Assembly: GCA_026421245.1 (NCBI GenBank)
Contig: JAPKDJ010000034.1
Span: forward strand, 1 to 39,778
Origin: Akkermansiaceae bacterium
GTDB lineage: Bacteria > Verrucomicrobiota > Verrucomicrobiia > Verrucomicrobiales > Akkermansiaceae
Length of the DNA: 39,778 nucleotides
Direction: 5' to 3'
Part shown: positions 1 to 6,344 of the stretch, piece after piece
How the letters are laid out: the number at the start of each line of letters is the position of its first letter
Position numbering within the stretch: the stretch's first letter is position 1
Translations under genes and position numbers: made by a program
The notes under the pieces: model-generated
The model's input: the letters and a program-made list of their open reading frames with translations, nothing else
What the model was told of the DNA's origin: nothing
Databases searched by the model: none

Positions 1-214
1 TATCGGGCTCGGCTTGGTTATCGGGCTCGGGCTCCTCGTCGACCTGGAATTCCAAGTCAAGATCCAAGGAGAGAAAACGGGTGTCCATGTATGTCACGTT
101 AAAACCAAAATCATTCTTGAGGCGTTTCTGGACATCCGCCATCTGGGCACCCTCAGAAACCCACGCCTTGATGGTTTCAATCTGATCTTCACTCAAGTCA
201 CTCGCGCTAAACAT
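1..214 (-). CDS. Partial hypothetical protein, runs off the left edge
   Basis: An open frame starts at ATG 214 on the minus strand and continues past base 1, so only about 71 residues are visible. The first 45 residues read like a compact helical domain (DLSEDQIETIKAWVSEGAQM, then a helix with ADVQKRL) with a helix-turn-helix feel. The visible part then turns acidic and repetitive (EPEPDNQAEPD), like a disordered linker. It lies 43 bp downstream of the NahK-like gene on the same strand and may be the last gene of that operon. I do not recognise the family, and a DNA-binding role is only a guess from the helix pattern. Codon use matches the neighbours, so I believe it is real. Confidence 0.6.
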   Translation of the reverse strand, partial: MFSASDLSEDQIETIKAWVSEGAQMADVQKRLKNDFGFNVTYMDTRFLSLDLDLEFQVDEEPEPDNQAEPD

Positions 215-257
215 GGGGGAGAGTTAATGCGAGGTGTGGGGAAACAAAAGCCTCATT

Positions 258-1373
258 TCACGCCCGGGTCCACTTCGCAACAAAGGCGTTCATTTTTAAC
301 TCTTGGTCTTCAATCGATTTCACCAAGGCAAGCTGCGTCCGACATCGGTCGAGATTGTGACCTTTATGCTGAATTTTAAAGTATTGATCACCTTCCAGAT
401 GGTCGGTAAGGAATCTGATCCCAGTCTCCATCGTAATTACTTTGGCCGAGAAAGGAAGCAACTCAATCTCGAGAGGACTGAGGAAATTCTTGGCGGTTTC
501 GAGGTAGCCTTCAACGATCGCCTCGAACATAGGCAGACGCATTTCGACTTTGGAAACGTCTTTCTCATCCTCCGCAACAGGGCTGGTGGCACCGCGAATC
601 AAATCCCCAAAATCATAAATGGCCAATCCGGGCATGACGGTGTCGAGATCGATCACACAAACCGCTTCGTCGGTCTGAGCATCGATCATGACGTTATTGA
701 GCTTGGTGTCATTATGGGTTACGCGCTCGGAGAGGCGCCCCGCCTTAAGGTGATCCAGAAGCACCGTGGTGATTTCCTGCCGTGAGGTAATGAAGGTAAT
801 TTCATCCTGCACATGATCGACCCGACCGTGCGTGTCTTTTTTGATCGCTTCCATGAGACGCGCGTAGCGCGCCGGGGTGTCGTGGAAATCGGGGATAGTT
901 ACAGAGACTTTTTCCACCGGCAAATCACTCACAAGATCCTGGAAGGCACCAAACGCCTTGGCGGCTTGATAGGCCTGGCGGCTGTTTCCAACAACGTCGT
1001 ATGTACGACAACCCTCGATACAGTTATAGCAGCGCCAAACTCCACCTGCAGGACAGATCACACAGTTCTTCCCGTCCCGACCAGGATAGAGATTCAGGGT
1101 CTGCCCACCAAAGTCATGTTTGTGCCGATAAACCTTCCGATTGATGTGCCGGGTCACGAGCTCGATGTTCTTCATCACCACAAGTGGCTCGGGAAAAACA
1201 TTTTCGTTGATACGCTGGAGAATGTAGCGCTTCGCTTCCCCTTCGTCATCTTCATACGAAGCAAGATAGGTCGTATTGATATGACCACTTTCAATTTCTT
1301 CACCCGCGACAAAGGTGCCATCGATTGCAAACTGGGCCCCAATTTCAGCAATATTTCTAACAAGTTCCGTCAT
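258..1373 (-). CDS. NahK-like N-acetylhexosamine kinase (APH-fold phosphotransferase)
   Basis: 371 residues, close to the usual length of the NahK/'mucin desulfatase' branch of the aminoglycoside-phosphotransferase fold. Visible signatures are an N-terminal nucleotide-binding segment with SGHINTTY (about 29-36), EGCRTYDVV (about 120-128), the catalytic loop THNDTKLNNV (219-228) and the metal-binding IDLDTVMPGL (241-250) followed by YDFGD. Family members phosphorylate GlcNAc or GalNAc at C1 with ATP in the cytoplasm. The start overlaps the stop of the upstream SenB-like gene by 4 bp (ATGA), so the two are translationally coupled. Odd point: four cysteines cluster at about 104-121 (C104, C107, C115, C118). 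The exact sugar substrate cannot be read from sequence; its coupling to a GlcNAc-using enzyme suggests salvage of that sugar (inference). Confidence 0.82.
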   Translation of the reverse strand: MTELVRNIAEIGAQFAIDGTFVAGEEIESGHINTTYLASYEDDEGEAKRYILQRINENVFPEPLVVMKNIELVTRHINRKVYRHKHDFGGQTLNLYPGRDGKNCVICPAGGVWRCYNCIEGCRTYDVVGNSRQAYQAAKAFGAFQDLVSDLPVEKVSVTIPDFHDTPARYARLMEAIKKDTHGRVDHVQDEITFITSRQEITTVLLDHLKAGRLSERVTHNDTKLNNVMIDAQTDEAVCVIDLDTVMPGLAIYDFGDLIRGATSPVAEDEKDVSKVEMRLPMFEAIVEGYLETAKNFLSPLEIELLPFSAKVITMETGIRFLTDHLEGDQYFKIQHKGHNLDRCRTQLALVKSIEDQELKMNAFVAKWTRA

Positions 1374-2332
1374 GAAGATTCATGCTGATAGTTTAGATCC
1401 TTTAACAACTCAAGCCAACATCCGGACTCCTTTTCTCGGGAAAAAAGCGGGAGCCTTTGAGTGGCAAGATGAGCCCAACCTTTCAAATCAACCCGCCTAT
1501 TAATAATCGCCTCGAGAACTTGTTCTAATTTCCCCTCATCAAAATACCCCGGATAACCTTCTCCCAAAAGCCCCTGATTCCCCTCAATTCGACTGGCCAA
1601 AACAGGAACCCCAATCGTCATCGCTTCCAAAATGGCATTTGCCCCTCCTTCAAGAACCGAACTGTTGACTGTGAGAGAACTCATCGCCATGAGCTGGAGA
1701 GCTTCCTCACGGGGCAGTCCGCCAAACCACCGAAAACGGGGATCCTTTTGAGCCCACTTTCCCGCAACTCTACGGGAACTTTCGTCCAAGGCCTCTCCGA
1801 TTTGCCAAACTTCCACGTCATTCCATGCGGGGTTCTTTGCGACGGCTTCAATGGTTAGAAACGGCCTTTTCACCGGGCGCGGATGCCCCACAACCGAGAT
1901 CGCAAACGGAGGCACCACGGGATTTGCCCTAATCCCCATGGGATCAAGGCTGTTTGGAACCACCACCGCCTTTTCCTGAAAAGCCTCGGGCAACCGTGCG
2001 ATTGCCGCTTCCTGAACCACCACAATTCGGTCTGCCTCCCTGAGCGCGCGGTTCCCCACTTCGGAACCTCTCGGAAGACTTTCGTAGAGATCCGTCCCCG
2101 TGATCAAAACAATTACGAGCCCATTCGCAACCTTGGCCCGGTAATCGAAGATTGCCGGTGCCCCCTTCACCGCATGAAGAGAGATCAACACATCTGCGGG
2201 ACAATCGTCATAGAGATGGGAAGCTCGGGCCTCAATCCCCCCCTCCCGAAGAATGCTCACGATCCGTCTGGTCGTGACACTATTCCCCTTTAGCTCGGAG
2301 AGCGGGTAAGGCGAAGCAACGCAAACCTTCAT
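1370..2332 (-). CDS. senB: SenB-like selenosugar glycosyltransferase (GT-B, group 1)
   Basis: 320 residues. It matches the SenB family rather than a generic glycosyltransferase: an N-terminal GNSVTTRRI loop, PADVLISLHA, the ITGTDLY signature (about 77-83), then a C-terminal GT-B half with EGGANAILEA (228-237), GVPVLAS and GNQGLLGEGYPGYF (251-264). SenB enzymes transfer N-acetylhexosamine from a UDP-sugar onto selenophosphate to make a selenosugar for selenoneine synthesis (established for proteobacterial SenABC). Four-base overlaps on both sides, with cysS upstream and the NahK-like kinase downstream, place it in the middle of an operon. No SelD/SenC selenophosphate synthetase is adjacent. 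If selenium specificity is wrong, a thiosugar-forming glycosyltransferase is the nearest alternative. Confidence 0.78.
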   Translation of the reverse strand: MKVCVASPYPLSELKGNSVTTRRIVSILREGGIEARASHLYDDCPADVLISLHAVKGAPAIFDYRAKVANGLVIVLITGTDLYESLPRGSEVGNRALREADRIVVVQEAAIARLPEAFQEKAVVVPNSLDPMGIRANPVVPPFAISVVGHPRPVKRPFLTIEAVAKNPAWNDVEVWQIGEALDESSRRVAGKWAQKDPRFRWFGGLPREEALQLMAMSSLTVNSSVLEGGANAILEAMTIGVPVLASRIEGNQGLLGEGYPGYFDEGKLEQVLEAIINRRVDLKGWAHLATQRLPLFSREKESGCWLELLKDLNYQHESS

Positions 2333-3693
2333 GACGGCACAACTTCGTAGCCCTCTCGTCCATCCTTAACGACCCAGCCTTTTCCGGCCAACTCATCACG
2401 ATAACGGTCGGACGCCTCCCAGTCCTTACCTTGGCGCGCCTCCCATCGAAGCTTCGCCAGTTCGGCAATCTCGTCAGGCACTTCAACTCCCTCCGGTTCA
2501 GGCAAGGTCAATCCAAGAGCCGTAAGAACGGAAAAGAAACCCCGCCAATCAGCCTCGCTTGAGGCCTTCTTAAGATTTCCAAAAAGCTCCCCAAGTGCTG
2601 CAGCCGTATTGAGATCTTCATTGAGTTTCTCAAACGCTCCCGCAAAGATTCCCAAATCGCCACTTTTCGCGAGTTCACGATACCCCGGAGAAGCTTGCCC
2701 GGCGGCAGCTTTTGCCAACTTGGACAGTGCCTCCCTCGCTGCATGCAGCGACTCCATGGTAAAGTTCAGTTGCTTCCGGTAGTTCGCCCCGATCAGCACG
2801 TAGCGAACTTCCATCGCCGACCACCCCTCTTCAGCGAGGTCTCCGAGTGTGTAAAGAGTCCCACTCGACTTCGCCATCTTCTTCCCGTTCACGAGAAGGT
2901 GGGTCGAGTGAAACCAATGACGCGCAAACTCCCCTCCGCACGAGCACTTGGACTGCGCCAATTCATTCTCGTGGTGAGGAAAAACGAGATCCTCTCCCCC
3001 ACTGTGCAGGTCGAAAGTCGTTCCCAGATATTTCAGAATCATCGCCGAGCACTCGAGATGCCACCCGGGCCTTCCCTGCCCCCACGGACTCTCCCAATAA
3101 TTCTCTCCGTCCTCGTCCCGGCGGGCCTTCCACAGCACAAAATCCGCGACATTGTCTTTCTCATACTCGTCCGTGTTCGCGCGCTCATTCTGCGTCTTTC
3201 CAAGATCAAGTTCCCTCGTATCCAAACGCGACAACTTTCCATACTCCGGGAAAGATGAGATTTTAAAATAAACCGAGCCGTCCTCCGAGGCATAGGCATG
3301 CCCCTTTTCGAGCAATTCCTCAATCATCGAAATCTGCTCCGGCACATGTTTCACCGCACTCGGCTCAACGTGCGGTTCCAAGCAGTTCAGGGCCTCGCAA
3401 TCCTCGTGAAACTTGTCCCGCCACTGTGCGGTAAAATCCTCGAGCGTCCGTCCTGCCGCCACTGAGTCACGGATCGTTTTGTCATCAACATCCGTGATAT
3501 TACGCACATGCTTAGTCTTCATCCCACCCAACTCGAGAACCCGACGCAAAACATCCTGAATCACAAACGTCCGGAAATTTCCGATATGGGCGGGGCCGTA
3601 AACCGTGGGCCCGCAGCAGTAAAACCGGAAAGATTTCCCATCAACCGGTTCCAGCGCAACAACCTCACGTCTCAGTGTGTCAAACAACCTCAC
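2329..3693 (-). CDS. cysS: Cysteinyl-tRNA synthetase
   Basis: Class I aminoacyl-tRNA synthetase that charges tRNA-Cys in the cytoplasm. Signatures: CCGPTVYGPAHIGN carrying the HIGH-type motif near the N-terminus, RNITDVDDK, GRPGWHLECSAM, FPHHENE (zinc and cysteine site) and KMAKSSG (KMSKS-type) about 275 residues in. The C-terminal DALR-like and anticodon-binding part is complete, giving 454 residues, normal for CysS. I use GTG 3693 because VRLFDTLRR is where the family normally begins. The frame stays open to GTG 3768, but that start would leave only 9 bp before the divergent gene at 3778, too little for a promoter. It is first in the minus-strand group with senB and the kinase. Full length argues against the MshC paralogue of mycothiol synthesis. 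Confidence 0.95.
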   Translation of the reverse strand: MRLFDTLRREVVALEPVDGKSFRFYCCGPTVYGPAHIGNFRTFVIQDVLRRVLELGGMKTKHVRNITDVDDKTIRDSVAAGRTLEDFTAQWRDKFHEDCEALNCLEPHVEPSAVKHVPEQISMIEELLEKGHAYASEDGSVYFKISSFPEYGKLSRLDTRELDLGKTQNERANTDEYEKDNVADFVLWKARRDEDGENYWESPWGQGRPGWHLECSAMILKYLGTTFDLHSGGEDLVFPHHENELAQSKCSCGGEFARHWFHSTHLLVNGKKMAKSSGTLYTLGDLAEEGWSAMEVRYVLIGANYRKQLNFTMESLHAAREALSKLAKAAAGQASPGYRELAKSGDLGIFAGAFEKLNEDLNTAAALGELFGNLKKASSEADWRGFFSVLTALGLTLPEPEGVEVPDEIAELAKLRWEARQGKDWEASDRYRDELAGKGWVVKDGREGYEVVPS

Positions 3694-3777
3694 GCGCGCA
3701 GCATTACCAGCCTCACCGCTGCGGGCAAACGAATTTCCCAAGATTGCGTTAACGGCCTTTTCTGGCACAATACTCCC

Positions 3778-4059
3778 ATGAGCAAACGCACCCGAATGAT
3801 CCTCACCGGCTTCATTCCCATCCTCGGTGTCTCAGCCGTCTTGGTCGGCGTCGGACTCGGCGGAAAACTGCCCGGTTTCACAGGCGAGTTTTTCCGAAAA
3901 CTCACGGGCTTCATGTTCACCCCAGTCTTTCTCGAACTTACCTTTGCTTTCCTTGGACTCCTCGCTGTTTTCTGGATCAACTCCATCCGGCTTCAACGTG
4001 AGGGCGACGAATACGTATCGCTTGAAATCGAAAACGATCAAGACGAACCCCAACCATGA
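3778..4059 (+). CDS. Small two-helix membrane protein
   Basis: 93 residues from ATG 3778. There are two hydrophobic segments, about residues 8-27 (ILTGFIPILGVSAVLVGVG) and 48-66 (FLELTFAFLGLLAVFWIN), then an acidic cytoplasmic-type tail (EIENDQDEPQP). Its stop overlaps the pdxH start by 4 bp (ATGA), so the two are co-translated. I do not recognise the family and assign no function. A longer in-frame reading from 3508 overlaps cysS antisense and is rejected because only the part after 3778 has the membrane-protein pattern. Confidence 0.75.
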   Translation: MSKRTRMILTGFIPILGVSAVLVGVGLGGKLPGFTGEFFRKLTGFMFTPVFLELTFAFLGLLAVFWINSIRLQREGDEYVSLEIENDQDEPQP

Positions 4060-4697
4060 ACCTCTCCGAACTTCGCGAAAATTATACCCAGGGAGGCATC
4101 AACAAAGCAGATGTTTCTCCAAATCCGTTTGAGCAGCTTGCGGCGTGGCTTCAATTGGCTCGCGACCAGAAGATCAAAGATTCAAACGCCATGATCGTCG
4201 GCACGGCCAACAAGAAAGGCGTTGTCACCTCCCGGACTCTTCTCCTCAAGGGAATCGTCGATGAAAAACTCCAGTTTTTCACCAACTACAATTCTCAAAA
4301 GGCCCGTGACCTCGCTGAGAATCCCCACGCTTCCATGACCATTCTCTGGAAAGAACTCGAACGCCAAATCTGCATCCACGGCACCGTTCAAAAGACCTCA
4401 CGTGAGATCTCCGAAGAATACTTTAAGACCCGCCCCTACGATTCTAAAATCGGCGCTTGGGTTTCTGAAAATCAATCGACCAGAATTGCAAAGCGCGCCG
4501 ACCTCGAATCCCGAAAGATGGAGTTCGAAGCCCGGTTCCCCAACAAGGACGAAGTCCCCTGCCCCGGCTTCTGGGGAGGTTACGAACTTACCCCCTCCCA
4601 CATTGAATTCTGGCAGGGCCGCGAAGGCCGGCTCCATGACCGCTTGTCCTACCACCTTGATGGCAACAATTGGATCCTCGAACGCCTGAGTCCCTGA
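4056..4697 (+). CDS. pdxH: Pyridoxamine/pyridoxine 5'-phosphate oxidase
   Basis: 213 residues, the standard PdxH length. FMN-dependent oxidase converting PNP or PMP to pyridoxal 5'-phosphate, the last step of vitamin B6 synthesis and salvage. Visible family motifs: NAMIVGTAN, SRTLLLKG (FMN phosphate site), FFTNYNSQKARDL, the segment SKIGAWVSENQS, and the C-terminal signature IEFWQGREGRLHDR, whose last residues contact FMN and substrate. It begins with a 4 bp overlap of the small membrane protein gene and has no Shine-Dalgarno sequence. Very secure. Confidence 0.97.
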   Translation: MNLSELRENYTQGGINKADVSPNPFEQLAAWLQLARDQKIKDSNAMIVGTANKKGVVTSRTLLLKGIVDEKLQFFTNYNSQKARDLAENPHASMTILWKELERQICIHGTVQKTSREISEEYFKTRPYDSKIGAWVSENQSTRIAKRADLESRKMEFEARFPNKDEVPCPGFWGGYELTPSHIEFWQGREGRLHDRLSYHLDGNNWILERLSP

Positions 4698-4702
4698 GCA
4701 AC

Positions 4703-4906
4703 GTGCAAGAAGCCTCGGCCGGCGCGCCCCTCGCCCTCTACTCATCTTCCGATCTTCAAACCTGGAAAAGGATCAGTGGTGTTGCTTTTGAAGACGGAAC
4801 TTTGCGTATTCATCAGGATCACCCCGACCTCGGCAAAAAAACCGCTATTTCCAGATCAGAATCACCTGCCCATAACTCTCCTCTCATTACCCAATCAGCT
4901 TTTTAA
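4703..4906 (+). pseudogene. Short coding remnant after pdxH
   Basis: The stretch keeps coding-like codon use (C-rich third positions) and reads ALYSSSDLQTWKRISGVAF then EDGTLRIHQDHPD. This resembles the C-terminal STDLQTW-type ending of large secreted verrucomicrobial proteins. It has no start codon of its own outside the pdxH 3' end and stops at 4906, overlapping the tail of the convergent DUF1501 gene. I read it as the decayed end of a once larger gene. It could also be a chance frame. Confidence 0.3.
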
Positions 4907-6344
4907 GCACACGCCCGTGCACATCGGTCAGTCTTCGATCGATGCTATCCTTCCGGAAAGTCAACGCTTCGTGATCAATTCCCAAAAGATGTAGTATCGT
5001 GGCATGAATATCATAGACCTCGGTGGGATTGTTCCGGTCGGCCGGCTTATAACCGAACTCGTCACTCTCTCCGTAAGTCACTCCTCCTTTGATTCCTCCT
5101 CCTGCAAGCCAGTTCGTAAAGACAAAGGGATTATGATCCCTCCCCTTCTTCCCCTGGGTCGACGGCATCCTCCCGAATTCCGTCGTCCAAAGAATGATGG
5201 TATCCTCCAACATTCCCCGTTGTTTCAAATCCTTGATCAACGCGGCCGCCCCGATCGCCATCCCTCGCGACAAGGGGCCATGGTCCCTCTCGATATCCTC
5301 GTGACTGTCCCAGTTTCTGCGAGGAAAACCGTTATCGTTCCCTGACCAAATTTGCACGAACTTCACCCCTCGCTCCAGCAAGCGGCGCGCCGACAAACAC
5401 TTCCGGCCAAAGTAGTCCGCTTCTTCCTTCCAGTTGATCGTCTTCGGCCATTTCGTTCCATCGGGCGAGAGCCCATACATCGTACGAATATAATCTGGCT
5501 CCCTCGATAAATTCAAGGCCTCAGGTGCCGCAATCTGCATTCGGGCCGCCATCTCATAACTCTCAATCCGGGCCTCCAATCGTGAATCCCCTTTGCGCCC
5601 TTCAGCATATCCGCCGTTCAGTTTTGCCAAAAGCTCACCGGCATCTCGCTCCGCCGCCGGAGTCAAATACCCCGCGCTTTTCGGTGGAAAAAGATGCGTC
5701 ACCGGTTCCGGAGTTCCGGGCCGAATGATCGTCCCTTGATTCATCGCGGGGAGAAAAGCCGAACTCCAGTTCTTCGGCCCGTTCGAGGCAAATCCCCGAC
5801 GGTCGGGCAGAACCACAAAGGTCGGAAGATTCTCGTTCATGCTGCCGAGTCCGTAACTCACCCATGATCCCATTCCCGGAAATCCAGGACGATCAAATCC
5901 CGTTGCCTGCAAGTAGGTTGCCTGGCTGTGGACCCCGGTCTTCCCCACCATGTTGTGCACAAACGCCATCTCATCTACGACCTCACCAAAAGGAGCCACC
6001 GTCTCTCCCAGGAGCTTTCCGCAACCACCGTGACGAGAAAACTCCCATACCGGTTTCATCCAAGGACCAAGCCCGTTTTGAAAGGTCTCAACATGCTCTC
6101 CGAAATCCGACTCCTCACCGTGCCGCTTCAACAACTCCGGTTTGAAGTCAAAGAGATCCAGATGGCTCGCCGCCCCTCCCATGAAGAGCTGCACAACCCG
6201 CTTGGCCTTGGGTCGGTGGTGTGGCTCTCCGAGAACACCTTCGGCCCTGAGATTTTCCCCGAGCATCGAGGCCAGAGCAATCCCTCCCAATCCTCCTCCG
6301 GAACCGCAAAGAAAATCCCGTCGCGATGGCATCTCAATCGACAT
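4887..6344 (-). CDS. DUF1501 family secreted protein (sulfatase-like fold, Tat signal)
   Basis: About 485 residues. The N-terminus MSIEMPSRRDFLCGSGGG is a twin-arginine (Tat) signal followed by a hydrophobic stretch. The C-terminal half carries DUF1501 hallmarks: ILWTTEFGRMPSTQG, GRDHNPFVFTNWLAGGGIKGG, YGESDEFG, and the terminal VYDIHATILHLLGIDHEALT and LTDVHGRVLKKLI. These proteins are abundant in Planctomycetes and Verrucomicrobia and are thought to act with DUF1549/DUF1553 partners in breakdown of complex polysaccharides; the biochemistry is not settled. The start at 6344 overlaps the upstream partner by 11 bp; ATG 6332 is equally possible. Longer upstream starts lie inside the partner and are rejected. 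Export would use the Tat system, of which tatA is in this window. Confidence 0.9.
   Translation of the reverse strand: MSIEMPSRRDFLCGSGGGLGGIALASMLGENLRAEGVLGEPHHRPKAKRVVQLFMGGAASHLDLFDFKPELLKRHGEESDFGEHVETFQNGLGPWMKPVWEFSRHGGCGKLLGETVAPFGEVVDEMAFVHNMVGKTGVHSQATYLQATGFDRPGFPGMGSWVSYGLGSMNENLPTFVVLPDRRGFASNGPKNWSSAFLPAMNQGTIIRPGTPEPVTHLFPPKSAGYLTPAAERDAGELLAKLNGGYAEGRKGDSRLEARIESYEMAARMQIAAPEALNLSREPDYIRTMYGLSPDGTKWPKTINWKEEADYFGRKCLSARRLLERGVKFVQIWSGNDNGFPRRNWDSHEDIERDHGPLSRGMAIGAAALIKDLKQRGMLEDTIILWTTEFGRMPSTQGKKGRDHNPFVFTNWLAGGGIKGGVTYGESDEFGYKPADRNNPTEVYDIHATILHLLGIDHEALTFRKDSIDRRLTDVHGRVLKKLIG

Noticed and set aside
2329-3693. CysS as an MshC-type ligase because of the neighbouring glycosyltransferase
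   Set aside because: Full CysS length with a complete C-terminal tRNA-binding part, and no MshA/MshB/MshD genes nearby.
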